9,142 bases of DNA from UMGS172 sp045637775 (GCA_045637775.1 JAZUAC010000028.1:1-9142); one strand, 5' to 3'; shown: positions 1 through 6,513, counted from the first letter of the stretch. The notes: generated by a model not told the origin, from the letters alone. A program made the numbers and translations.

Positions 1-29
1 TTATAAAGTAGCTTGTCGTTCTCTTTCAT
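1..29 (-). CDS. 5' end of an unidentified minus-strand gene, cut by the window edge
   Basis: Only nine complete codons are inside the window, reading MKENDKLLY, so the product cannot be identified. The start is supported by a strong Shine-Dalgarno sequence (GGGAGGG on the minus strand, positions 43-37) placed 7 nt before the ATG, and by a promoter-like -10 element a little further upstream. It lies just beyond the terminator of the MFS gene, so it is probably a separate transcription unit on the same strand. What is seen: start codon, ribosome binding site and open frame to the edge. That it is a real gene is inferred from these signals. Confidence 0.55.
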
Positions 30-36
30 AGCAATT

Positions 37-60
37 CCCTCCCGGCAAGACGATAATATA
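37..60 (-). promoter_or_regulatory. Ribosome binding site and extended -10 promoter of the left-edge gene
   Basis: On the minus strand, TGG-TATATT (the -10 hexamer at 60-55 with an upstream TG) is followed by GGGAGGG (43-37) and then the ATG at 29. No good -35 hexamer is seen at 16-18 nt, so this would have to work as an extended -10 promoter. The ribosome binding site is convincing; the promoter is only plausible. Confidence 0.4.
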
Positions 61-93
61 CCATTTCAATATGGACATTCCCCGACATATTGC

Positions 94-139
94 AAAAAAA
101 TAACCCCTTACAGAGTAATTACCACCCTGTAAGAGGTTA
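94..139 (-). terminator. Rho-independent terminator of the MFS transporter gene
   Basis: Positions 101-113 and 127-139 form a 13-bp stem, perfect on the minus-strand RNA except for one G-U pair, with a 13-nt loop. On the minus strand it is followed directly by a run of seven T (100-94). It begins 17 nt after the TAA stop of the MFS gene, so it closes that transcription unit and separates it from the gene at the left edge. Confidence 0.8.
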
Positions 140-155
140 AAATTCAAATATTCAA

Positions 156-1445
156 TTAATCGTCAACATCAAAGCTTTCAAGCACAGAAGCCTTCTTCAT
201 AGGTTTTGAGTCGCCATGACGAACAAACAGCATGGTGACAAAAGACAGTGCCGAGAACAAAACAGCATATGGGAAAAGCACCTCGTATCCCCAACCGAGG
301 TTATCAATAAGCAATCCCGACAAAAGCGGCGTGGTTATCTGTGCCGCCATGGAGAAGGTGTAATAAAAACCCGTGTATTTTCCAACATCTGAGCCATTGC
401 TCATTTCTACAACCATGGGGAATGAATTGACATTGATAGAAGCCCAACCTATACCAACAAGACCGAATATTGCATACATAAAAGGCGTTTGCACCTTGAT
501 AAAAATAGCAATCGCATAACACACCGTCATTAAGGTTATACCAAGCAAAACCGCCTTTTTGCGGCCGATTTTAGAGGACAAAAAGCCCAACGGTACAAAT
601 GCAGCAATAGCTGAAACGGTGGCAACCAACAAATAGCTTGACGAGGTTCCAAGGTCGGTATCCCAAACCTCAACACAGTAACGTGAAAACGCGGTAGTCA
701 CGGCATTGTATGCCATAAACCAAAGGAAAACCGAAGCAAGAATAAGAACAAGGCTAACCTTGACATCGCTTGCCATTTTACCGCCTGCTTTCACTACTTC
801 CTCGGTATCTTCAACATGAGGCAGCTTGTTTTCGCGGATTGAAAAGGTCTGTATAAGCACGACGATCAGCATAAATCCCGCAATAATAAGAAACACAGGA
901 AGGAAAGATTGATCCTCAGAATAGACCGAGCTTCCGTCGGACTTTGTTTCAGATTTTAACATGAACATCATGACAACGGTAGCAAAAATACCGCCGAGAT
1001 AACCCACAAGGTTTATAATAGCGTTGGCCTTGCTTCGCAAAGGCTTGGGTGTGACATCAGGCATAAAGGCAACTGCAGGTGTACGGTAGATTGCCATAAC
1101 TATGAGCACAGCCATCAGTGTGAACATAAAGCCCCAAAAATTACGCATTTCATTAAACACGCCTAACACAACAAGCAATATGACCGATGCTATTGTGCCA
1201 AACAGAATGTATGGTGTACGCTTGCCTAAACGTGTATTGGTGCGGTCAGAAATAGCACCAAACAGCGGCAACATAAAAATCGCCAAAACATTGTCGATTG
1301 ACATAATAGCGTTGGCGGCAAAGGTTTTAAGTCCGAAAATATTTTCAAGCAAATACGGTACTACCTGGTCATAAAACTGCCAGAATGATAATATCGCCAT
1401 AAAGCTCAAGCCGATAAGCACGGTACGTTTGTAATTCAGCTTCAT
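156..1445 (-). CDS. MFS sugar transporter, SLC45/GPH-like
   Basis: A 429-residue, 12-helix integral membrane protein of the major facilitator superfamily, probably a cation-coupled importer of sugars or short oligosaccharides. Family marks seen are GAISDRTNTRLGKRTPYI at residues 63-80 (cytoplasmic loop 2-3), RTPAVAFMPDVTPKPLRSKA at 121-140, and GIGWASINVNSFPMVVEM at 331-348. These resemble the SLC45 (sucrose/maltose) and glycoside-pentoside-hexuronide branches. A hydrophilic central loop (about 203-228) divides the two six-helix halves. The ATG at 1445 is chosen because GGAGG (1455-1451) lies 5 nt before it; an in-frame TTG at 1457 overlaps that ribosome binding site. The gene has its own promoter and terminator and is divergent from the VTT-GH127-deacetylase series. 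Uptake of substrates for those cytosolic enzymes is inferred from position; the actual sugar cannot be read from sequence. Confidence 0.9.
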   Translation of the reverse strand: MKLNYKRTVLIGLSFMAILSFWQFYDQVVPYLLENIFGLKTFAANAIMSIDNVLAIFMLPLFGAISDRTNTRLGKRTPYILFGTIASVILLVVLGVFNEMRNFWGFMFTLMAVLIVMAIYRTPAVAFMPDVTPKPLRSKANAIINLVGYLGGIFATVVMMFMLKSETKSDGSSVYSEDQSFLPVFLIIAGFMLIVVLIQTFSIRENKLPHVEDTEEVVKAGGKMASDVKVSLVLILASVFLWFMAYNAVTTAFSRYCVEVWDTDLGTSSSYLLVATVSAIAAFVPLGFLSSKIGRKKAVLLGITLMTVCYAIAIFIKVQTPFMYAIFGLVGIGWASINVNSFPMVVEMSNGSDVGKYTGFYYTFSMAAQITTPLLSGLLIDNLGWGYEVLFPYAVLFSALSFVTMLFVRHGDSKPMKKASVLESFDVDD

Positions 1446-1482
1446 ATGTTCCTCCAAAATTACTGTTTTAATCTATATAATA

Positions 1483-1510
1483 AGTATACCACAAATTCCT
1501 TGTGATTCAA
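1483..1510 (-). promoter_or_regulatory. Sigma-A promoter of the MFS transporter gene
   Basis: Minus strand: TTGAAT (1510-1505), a 16-nt spacer, then TATACT (1488-1483) preceded by TGG, giving an extended -10. Transcription would start near position 1476, leaving a short leader of about 30 nt before the ATG at 1445. The spacer contains an inverted repeat, listed separately. Confidence 0.7.
1490..1504. promoter_or_regulatory. Candidate operator inside the MFS promoter
   Basis: CACAA-ATTCC-TTGTG is a perfect inverted repeat with 5-bp arms and 5-bp centre that sits wholly between the -35 and -10 hexamers of the MFS promoter. A dimeric repressor bound here would block RNA polymerase. Short arms can arise by chance and no regulator gene is present in the window, so this is a suggestion only. 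Confidence 0.35.
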
Positions 1511-1532
1511 GCAAAGATACTGTAATTTTATG

Positions 1533-1561
1533 TTGTAAAAACTCGAATCGCATGATATACT
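1533..1561 (+). promoter_or_regulatory. Sigma-A promoter of the VTT-domain gene (divergent from the MFS promoter)
   Basis: TTGTAA (1533-1538), a 17-nt spacer, then TATACT (1556-1561) preceded by TGA, giving an extended -10. The predicted start is near 1568, about 30 nt before the TTG start codon at 1599. It is back to back with the MFS promoter within the 153-bp gap, so the two units could share control. Confidence 0.7.
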
Positions 1562-1598
1562 CAAATTTAGTTAAACTGAAATGTGAGGAGATGAGGGT

Positions 1599-2306
1599 TT
1601 GAACAAGCGGAAGGGTTCGTTTTTTTCGGGACGCAATATCTATCTTATTATTTCAATAGCTGTTGCCATAACGCTTATGATAATAGGCACTTTAGTATTT
1701 GGCGAACACATTGTATCAGCCGCTAAGGATCCTGAAAAGTTCCATGAATTTTTGGGCTCTAATCCCATAGACAGCTCGCTTATCTTTTTAGGTATTCAGT
1801 TTGTTCAGGTTTTGTTTGCCTTTATACCAGGTGAATTTGTTGAGGTTGGTGCAGGCTACTCCTTTGGTTGGTTGTGGGGAACCTTGCTTTGCCTTGTCGG
1901 TGTTGCCGTTGCAACCCTTTTGATTTTCAGCTTAACAAGGCTTTTAGGTCGCAAGTTCACCAATATCATGATAGACTCAAAAGACCTTAAAAGACTCAAT
2001 TTTTTGAATGATGAAAAGAAACTGACCTTTATTTTGTTCTTACTCTACTTCATTCCCGGAACACCTAAAGACCTTATCACCTATTTTGCAGGTGTTACCA
2101 AGATAAAATTCGGAACATTTATGCTGATAAGCACCGTCGGACGTATCCCTTCGGTTCTCACATCAACATTGGCAGGCGCCGCTATTGTCGAGGGCAATTA
2201 TCTTCAATCAATAATTATTTTTGGTGTAACGGGTCTAGTTGCCGTTGGCGGATATTTCCTTTACAGCCGTCTTTCCAAAAAGCAGGAAGACGAAAAACAC
2301 CCGTAG
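1599..2306 (+). CDS. VTT-domain membrane protein (TVP38/TMEM64, DedA-like family)
   Basis: A 235-residue polytopic inner-membrane protein. It has a short basic N-terminus, a transmembrane segment at about 13-34, and then the VTT (SNARE-associated) core. The core holds the family's re-entrant-loop motifs: FIPGEFVEVGAGYSFG (75-90), FIPGTPKDLITYFAG (151-165) and GRIPSVLTSTLAG (181-193), with a final helix at about 203-222 and a charged tail. Members are linked to membrane lipid scrambling or transport and to membrane homeostasis; this protein's substrate is unknown. The start is TTG, chosen because GAGGAG (1585-1590) is 8 nt upstream and the nearby ATG at 1591 runs into a TGA after three codons. 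It ends in TAG, one of two in-frame amber codons worth noting in the window. It is first in a plus-strand series with the GH127 and deacetylase genes, but a 121-bp gap follows. Confidence 0.85.
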   Translation: MNKRKGSFFSGRNIYLIISIAVAITLMIIGTLVFGEHIVSAAKDPEKFHEFLGSNPIDSSLIFLGIQFVQVLFAFIPGEFVEVGAGYSFGWLWGTLLCLVGVAVATLLIFSLTRLLGRKFTNIMIDSKDLKRLNFLNDEKKLTFILFLLYFIPGTPKDLITYFAGVTKIKFGTFMLISTVGRIPSVLTSTLAGAAIVEGNYLQSIIIFGVTGLVAVGGYFLYSRLSKKQEDEKHP

Positions 2307-2383
2307 TCACCGATTCAGAATAATTCAAAGCCAAATTTCTGCTATTTTGGTGCAATATATCGCAAGAAAACCGCTAATTCCAT

Positions 2384-2392
2384 TGTTATAAT
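2384..2392 (+). promoter_or_regulatory. Possible extended -10 promoter of the GH127 gene
   Basis: TGT-TATAAT is an exact -10 hexamer with the extended TG element, 35 nt before the TTG start of the GH127 gene. No convincing -35 is visible. The 121-bp gap after the VTT gene contains no clear terminator, so the GH127 gene may be served both by read-through from the upstream promoter and by this internal one. Confidence 0.45.
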
Positions 2393-2625
2393 AAATGAAA
2401 TTCTAAAATTTAAGATGGTGTTGAATTTTGAAAAATATTGACTTTTCAAGCGTTAAAATCACAAACGGCTTTTGGAAACAAAAGCAGGACCTTATCCGCC
2501 ATGTTACAATGCCCAGCGTTTATGACAGATTTAAGGAAACGGGACGTTTTGATGCATTGAAATGCCTTTGGACCGAAGGTTCCGAGTTTAAACCCCACAT
2601 TTTTTGGGATTCTGACGTTGCAAAA

Positions 2626-2628
2626 TAG
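2626..2628 (+). other. In-frame amber codon (TAG) in the GH127 gene
   Basis: The sequence reads GCA AAA TAG ATG GAG GCA GCC. It falls inside the conserved GH127 stretch FWDSDVAK-x-[hydrophobic]-EAA, where x is normally tryptophan in the homologues I know. It is the only internal stop in any gene of the window. Confidence 0.9.
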
Positions 2629-4218
2629 ATGGAGGCAGCCGCTTACCTGACCGAGCTTGAACCTGATGAGGATTTCGAGCGAAAGGTTGACGAGGCAGTC
2701 CAAGATATTGCCAATAATCAGACCGAGGACGGATATTTTAACTCTTATTATCTGACGGTTGAAAAGGGTGTGCGCTTTAAGAACCGTAATAACCACGAGC
2801 TTTACTGTGCAGGTCATCTTCTTGAGGCCGCCATTGCCTACCATAAAGCAACCGGCAAGCGCAAATTCCTCGACGTTATGATAAAATACATAGATTATAT
2901 TTACAAGGTTTTCTATATTGAAAAAAGTGCCGATTTCATAACACCCGGTCACGAGGAAATCGAGCTTGCTTTGATTAAGCTTTATCGCTATATCGGTGAT
3001 AAAAAGTATCTGGACCTTGCAAAATATTTCATTGATTTGCGCGGTGTGAACGAGGAATGGGAATGGAGTCCAAAAAACTTCCAATCTCATATTCCCGTCC
3101 GAGAACAATCGGAAGCCGTCGGTCACGCAGTGCGCGCCTGTTATCTTTACTCTGCAATGGCCGACCTTGCCAAAGAAACCGATGATAAAGAACTTCAAGA
3201 GGTTTGCGACCGAATTTTTGAGGATATTTTAACCACTAAAATGCACGTTACGGGAGGTATTGGTACAAACTACTTTGGTGAGTGCTTTACCTATCCTTAC
3301 GACATTCCCAACGATGAAACATATAACGAAACCTGTGCCTCGATTGCTTTGGCTTTATTTTCTGAGAGTATGCAGTCGATTCAAACCGACTCAAAGTATG
3401 GCGACGTTATCGAAAAGGTGCTGTACAATGGATTTTTGTCGGGCGTATCACTTTCGGGTGACCACTTTTTCTACACTAACCCCACCGAAATTGACCTTAA
3501 AAAGCGTCAACGCGATAAGAAATGGTATCCCTCGCCCAACCGTGTTAAGGTGTTCATTTGTTCCTGCTGTCCTCCCAACGTTGTCCGATTTGTCGGCTCG
3601 GTTGCGAGGTATCTGTACTCGGTTGACGGTAATACGGTTTACTGCCATCAGTTTATGGAAAGCACCGCAGACCTTACAATAAACGGCAAGCCTGCGACTT
3701 TAATGCAAGAGACTGCATATCCCGAGAACGGTGTTGTGAATTTTACATATCATGGTGAGCCCATCACTTTGAAGGTCAGAGTACCAGAATGGTGCGTTGA
3801 GTTTGAGGGCAACCGTGATGAACACGGCTTTGCAACCTACAACCTTGCAGACGGTGAATCCGTAACGGTCGATTTACCTATGAATGTTCATTTCATCGAG
3901 GCAAACCCCAACGTACAGGACGATGCAGGCCGATATGCCGTTATGAGAGGGCCTGTTGTTTACTGTCTTGAAGGCGTTGACAATGGTGAAAATCTTCGTG
4001 ACGTTGCTATTTATGAGAACAACAACTTTGAGATGAAATTGGATGAAGCTCTCAGCATTCCCGTAATGACCGCCAAGGCCTGCCGACGCGAGCAGATTGA
4101 CACCCTTTACCGCATCAAAACATCCAAATTCATTGATTTTACCGCCAGGCTTATCCCCTATTATGCCTTTGCCAACCGTGGCGAGAGTGATATGATAGTA
4201 TGGGTACAGGTGAAATAA
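2629..4218 (+). CDS. Uninterrupted C-terminal frame of the GH127 gene (529 codons)
   Basis: This is the open part of the GH127 gene after the amber codon; automated gene callers would probably report it as the gene. It begins at an ATG that touches the amber (TAG-ATG). That ATG has no Shine-Dalgarno sequence before it, so independent initiation looks poor; termination-reinitiation is the likelier way it would be used. The fragment retains all five zinc and catalytic residues (E218, E234, C236, C313 and C314 in its own numbering) and the beta-sandwich domains. It lacks the first 67 residues, which supply the N-terminal part of the (alpha/alpha)6 barrel, so it may not fold alone. The deacetylase gene starts 24 nt after its TAA stop. 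The fragment is best read as part of the interrupted gene above. Confidence 0.5.
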   Translation: MEAAAYLTELEPDEDFERKVDEAVQDIANNQTEDGYFNSYYLTVEKGVRFKNRNNHELYCAGHLLEAAIAYHKATGKRKFLDVMIKYIDYIYKVFYIEKSADFITPGHEEIELALIKLYRYIGDKKYLDLAKYFIDLRGVNEEWEWSPKNFQSHIPVREQSEAVGHAVRACYLYSAMADLAKETDDKELQEVCDRIFEDILTTKMHVTGGIGTNYFGECFTYPYDIPNDETYNETCASIALALFSESMQSIQTDSKYGDVIEKVLYNGFLSGVSLSGDHFFYTNPTEIDLKKRQRDKKWYPSPNRVKVFICSCCPPNVVRFVGSVARYLYSVDGNTVYCHQFMESTADLTINGKPATLMQETAYPENGVVNFTYHGEPITLKVRVPEWCVEFEGNRDEHGFATYNLADGESVTVDLPMNVHFIEANPNVQDDAGRYAVMRGPVVYCLEGVDNGENLRDVAIYENNNFEMKLDEALSIPVMTAKACRREQIDTLYRIKTSKFIDFTARLIPYYAFANRGESDMIVWVQVK

Positions 4219-4242
4219 AATAATATTTAATGAGGAATTAGC

Positions 4243-5046
4243 ATGATACAATTTCACGTTTACCCCGGCGGCAAAAAACGAATTGTCACATTCAGCTATG
4301 ACGACGGACATCCAAATGATATAAGGTTGGTCAAGCTGTTTGACAAATACGGTGTTAAGGGCACTTTTCACCTTAATTCAGGCCGTTTTAATCATCTTTC
4401 AAATGAACAATTGGAAGAAGTAAAAAAGCGATACATAGGTCATGAGCTTGCCTGCCATACCGTAAGCCACGGTTGGCCCCAAAGAATGCCTTCGGCATCT
4501 TTAGTGCGGGAAATTATCGAAGACCGAAAGTTTTGGGAAATAGTTATGGGACACCCAATAGTCGGAATGTCCTACCCTTCGGGTGCTTACAACGATACCG
4601 CCGATGTCAAATCGGCACATAAAGCATGCGGTATTGTTTACTCACGAACAACCATTTCAACCAACAGATTTCTTTTGCCCGAGGATTTTTTAAGTTGGAA
4701 TCCCACCTGCCATCACAAAGATGCGTTGCCGCTTTGCGATAGATTTATTGCTGATCTTGATTCGGAATGGACACATCCTTTGTTTTACATTTGGGGTCAC
4801 GCACACGAATTGACAACTGAAGAACATTGGGCACACATAGAAACCATACTTCAGAAGCTTGGCAACAATGATAAAATTTGGTACGCCACCAACATTGAGA
4901 TTTACAACTATATGACCGCGCAAAAGCAGTTGCAGATTTCGGTTGACGAGCGCACCTTCTATAATCCCACCGCCATTGACGTTTGGGTTGAGAGAGACAA
5001 AAAGGAAATCATCCATATCCCCGCAGGACAGACTGTTAAAATTTAA
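4243..5046 (+). CDS. Cytoplasmic polysaccharide deacetylase (CE4/NodB-like)
   Basis: A 267-residue NodB-homology protein, predicted to be a metal-dependent hydrolase that removes N- or O-acetyl groups from a carbohydrate. CE4 motifs in order are FSYDDG at 17-22 (D20 base, D21 metal ligand), HTVSH at 72-76 (two metal-ligand His), SYPSGAY at 110-116 (counterpart of the RxPxG motif) and WGHAHE at 194-199 (C-terminal catalytic-His region). After about residue 225 there is a small beta-rich tail. It lacks a signal peptide or membrane anchor, unlike peptidoglycan and chitin deacetylases, so it should act in the cytosol. The start ATG has GAGGA (4232-4236) 6 nt upstream. It lies 24 nt after the GH127 stop and is almost certainly cotranscribed with it, suggesting deacetylation of imported plant oligosaccharides. 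The substrate is inferred from context only. Confidence 0.85.
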   Translation: MIQFHVYPGGKKRIVTFSYDDGHPNDIRLVKLFDKYGVKGTFHLNSGRFNHLSNEQLEEVKKRYIGHELACHTVSHGWPQRMPSASLVREIIEDRKFWEIVMGHPIVGMSYPSGAYNDTADVKSAHKACGIVYSRTTISTNRFLLPEDFLSWNPTCHHKDALPLCDRFIADLDSEWTHPLFYIWGHAHELTTEEHWAHIETILQKLGNNDKIWYATNIEIYNYMTAQKQLQISVDERTFYNPTAIDVWVERDKKEIIHIPAGQTVKI

Positions 5047-5054
5047 TATTGTTA

Positions 5055-5108
5055 TTGTAGGGAACGGATTTATCCGTTCCGCGGAAGGCATAAATGCCTT
5101 CCCTACAA
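5055..5108. repeat. Double-hairpin palindromic element (intergenic repeat-like)
   Basis: A 54-bp element bounded by 8-bp inverted ends, TTGTAGGG (5055-5062) and CCCTACAA (5101-5108). Inside are two perfect hairpins: GGAACGGAT/ATCCGTTCC (5061-5069 with 5072-5080) and GGAAGGCAT/ATGCCTTCC (5083-5091 with 5094-5102), each with a 2-nt centre and joined by GC. The outer and inner pairings share GG/CC bases, so alternative folds (cruciform or three-way junction) compete. From memory, elements with TGTAGGG/CCCTACA ends and internal palindromes are scattered between genes in many gut Clostridia. Only one copy is seen here, so calling it a dispersed repeat is an inference. Confidence 0.6.
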
Positions 5109-5109
5109 C

Positions 5110-5142
5110 AAAAAAAGCAGAGGTCAAACCTCTGCTTTTTGT
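5110..5142. terminator. Bidirectional rho-independent terminator between the deacetylase gene and gdhA
   Basis: GCAGAGGT (5117-5124), a 3-nt loop CAA, and ACCTCTGC (5128-5135) form a perfect GC-containing stem. A5 on the left and T5 on the right extend the pairing to 13 bp. Read rightwards it ends in TTTTTG; read leftwards it ends in a run of seven T. It therefore serves both convergent units: the deacetylase on the plus strand and glutamate dehydrogenase on the minus strand, whose stop codon is about 20 nt away. Confidence 0.88.
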
Positions 5143-5160
5143 TTATGTATTTATGGTTAA

Positions 5161-6513
5161 TTAGTAAGCAACGCCCTGTGCGATCATTGCTTCGGCAACC
5201 TTCTCAAAGCCTGCGATGTTAGCGCCTGCTACAAGGTCATCGCCAAGGCCGTATCTGTTAGCAGCCTTGATAGAGCTCTCGAAGATGTTGCTCATGATGG
5301 TATGGAGTTTTTCATCAACCTCTCCGGTAGAACAGCTGTAACGCATGGAGTTCTGGCTCATCTCGAGACCGGAAACTGCAACACCGCCAGCATTAACTGC
5401 CTTGGAAGGAGCAACGACAACACCGTTAGCCTTGAGGTATGCAATAGCCTCGTTGGTAGAAGGCATGTTAGAAACCTCAACATAGTACTTAACGCCGTTA
5501 GCAACAATCTTCTTAGCCTCTTCAACGTCAACCTCGTTCTGGGTTGCGCAAGGCATAATAATGTCAACCTTAGTGCCCCAAGGCTTCTCGCCCTTGAAGA
5601 ACTGTACACCGAACTTATCGGCATAGTCCTCAACTCTGTTGCGGCAGGATGCACGCATCTCGAGCATGAAGTTAATCTTCTCTTCGGTTGCAACACCGTC
5701 GGGATCGTAAACGTAACCGTCGGGACCGGAAATGGTAACTACTTTACCACCGAGCTCGTTGATCTTCTTAACTGTACCCCAAGCAACGTTACCGAAACCG
5801 GAAACTGCAAAGGTCTTACCCTTGATATCATCGCCGAAATACTTGAGCATTTCAACTGCATAGTAAACAGCACCGAAACCGGTAGCCTCGGGACGGATGA
5901 GAGAACCGCCGTAAGAAAGACCCTTACCGGTGAGAACGCCGGTAAACTCATTGCGAAGTCTCTTATACTGACCGTAGAGGTAACCTACCTCACGTGCACC
6001 AACGCCGATGTCACCTGCGGGAACGTCGGTGTTAGCACCAATGTGCTTGGAAAGCTCGGTCATGAAGCTCTGGCAGAAACGCATAACTTCGCCGTCGGAC
6101 TTGCCCTGAGGATCGAAGTCGGAGCCGCCCTTACCGCCGCCCATGGGAAGAGTGGTAAGAGAGTTCTTGAAGGTCTGCTCGAAGCCGAGGAATTTCATGA
6201 TGCTCTCGTTAACGGTGGGATGGAAACGCAAACCGCCCTTGTAAGGACCGATAGCAGAGTTGAACTGAACTCTGAAACCGCGATTAACCTGAACCTGACC
6301 GTTATCGTCAACCCAGGATACACGGAACTTGATAAGTCTTTCAGGCTCGACCATTCTTCCGACAATGTCGAGCTTCTCGTACTCGGGATGTGCATCTACA
6401 ACCGGCTCGATAGACTCCAAAACCTCTTTAACGGTCTGGTGGAACTCGGTCTCACCGGGATTACGCTTTTCCATGTCAGCGTATACTTTGTTAAGATACT
6501 CGTTTTTAAACAT
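5161..6513 (-). CDS. gdhA: Glutamate dehydrogenase, hexameric class I, likely NAD-preferring
   Basis: A 450-residue cytosolic enzyme that interconverts glutamate with 2-oxoglutarate plus ammonia; the length is normal for hexameric bacterial GDH. Substrate-domain motifs are GPYKGGLRFHP (89-99, K92), K116, PMGGGKGGSDFDP (123-135, catalytic K128) and DVPAGDIGVG (163-172, catalytic D168). The Rossmann domain has SGFGNVAWG at 238-246. Cofactor: F240 and the sequence SGPDG (262-266, with P264 and D265) match the NAD-specific Clostridium symbiosum enzyme. There, as I recall, replacing Phe238 and Pro262 shifts preference towards NADP. Automatic naming as NADP-specific may therefore be wrong. The start is ATG at 6513, 8 nt after GGAGG; an in-frame TTG at 6528 overlaps that site. 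A 413-codon run contains no TTA, CTA or TCA codon, which fits strong codon bias and high expression. It is monocistronic with an exact consensus promoter. Confidence 0.96.
   Translation of the reverse strand: MFKNEYLNKVYADMEKRNPGETEFHQTVKEVLESIEPVVDAHPEYEKLDIVGRMVEPERLIKFRVSWVDDNGQVQVNRGFRVQFNSAIGPYKGGLRFHPTVNESIMKFLGFEQTFKNSLTTLPMGGGKGGSDFDPQGKSDGEVMRFCQSFMTELSKHIGANTDVPAGDIGVGAREVGYLYGQYKRLRNEFTGVLTGKGLSYGGSLIRPEATGFGAVYYAVEMLKYFGDDIKGKTFAVSGFGNVAWGTVKKINELGGKVVTISGPDGYVYDPDGVATEEKINFMLEMRASCRNRVEDYADKFGVQFFKGEKPWGTKVDIIMPCATQNEVDVEEAKKIVANGVKYYVEVSNMPSTNEAIAYLKANGVVVAPSKAVNAGGVAVSGLEMSQNSMRYSCSTGEVDEKLHTIMSNIFESSIKAANRYGLGDDLVAGANIAGFEKVAEAMIAQGVAY

Larger units (their letters stand above)
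2428..4218 (+). pseudogene. GH127 beta-L-arabinofuranosidase gene interrupted by one in-frame amber codon
   Basis: The full frame has 596 codons, with TAG at codon 67 (2626-2628) and no frameshift. GH127 enzymes release beta-L-arabinofuranose from plant glycans and glycoproteins using a Cys nucleophile and a zinc site. Reading through the amber, E285, E301, C303, C380 and C381 are present. They match E322, E338, C340, C417 and C418 of Bifidobacterium HypBA1 with identical spacing throughout. The (alpha/alpha)6 barrel precedes beta-sandwich domains containing VMRGPVVYC at 505-513. There is no signal peptide, so the enzyme acts in the cytosol. Start: TTG at 2428, the first start after a TGA at 2422, with an SD-like TAAGATGGTG at 2411-2420. 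The amber follows FWDSDVAK, where homologues, as I recall the family, have Trp (TGG). One G-to-A change would explain it. The rest of the gene shows no decay, so a very recent mutation, read-through or a sequence error are all possible. Confidence 0.8.

Noticed and set aside
1446..1457. TTG at 1457 as the start of the MFS transporter
   Set aside because: The TTG overlaps the GGAGG ribosome binding site that is correctly spaced for the ATG at 1445.
2330..2354. Possible hairpin CCAAA...TTTGG after the VTT gene as a terminator
   Set aside because: The stem is five pairs with a loop over 10 nt and no T-run follows, so there is no support for termination here.
2428..2628. Reassignment of TAG as a sense codon in this organism
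   Set aside because: The VTT gene ends with TAG at a length normal for its family, and no other gene in the window has an internal TAG. General reassignment is therefore not supported; local suppression remains possible.
2446..3198. A 250-codon open frame on the minus strand opposite the GH127 gene
   Set aside because: Codon-register shadow of the GH127 frame; it spans the amber site only because TAG reads CTA on the other strand. No recognisable protein features.
3260..3682. A 140-codon frame overlapping the GH127 gene on the same strand
   Set aside because: Out-of-frame shadow of the region encoding the GH127 catalytic cysteines; the GH127 frame there is conserved and intact.
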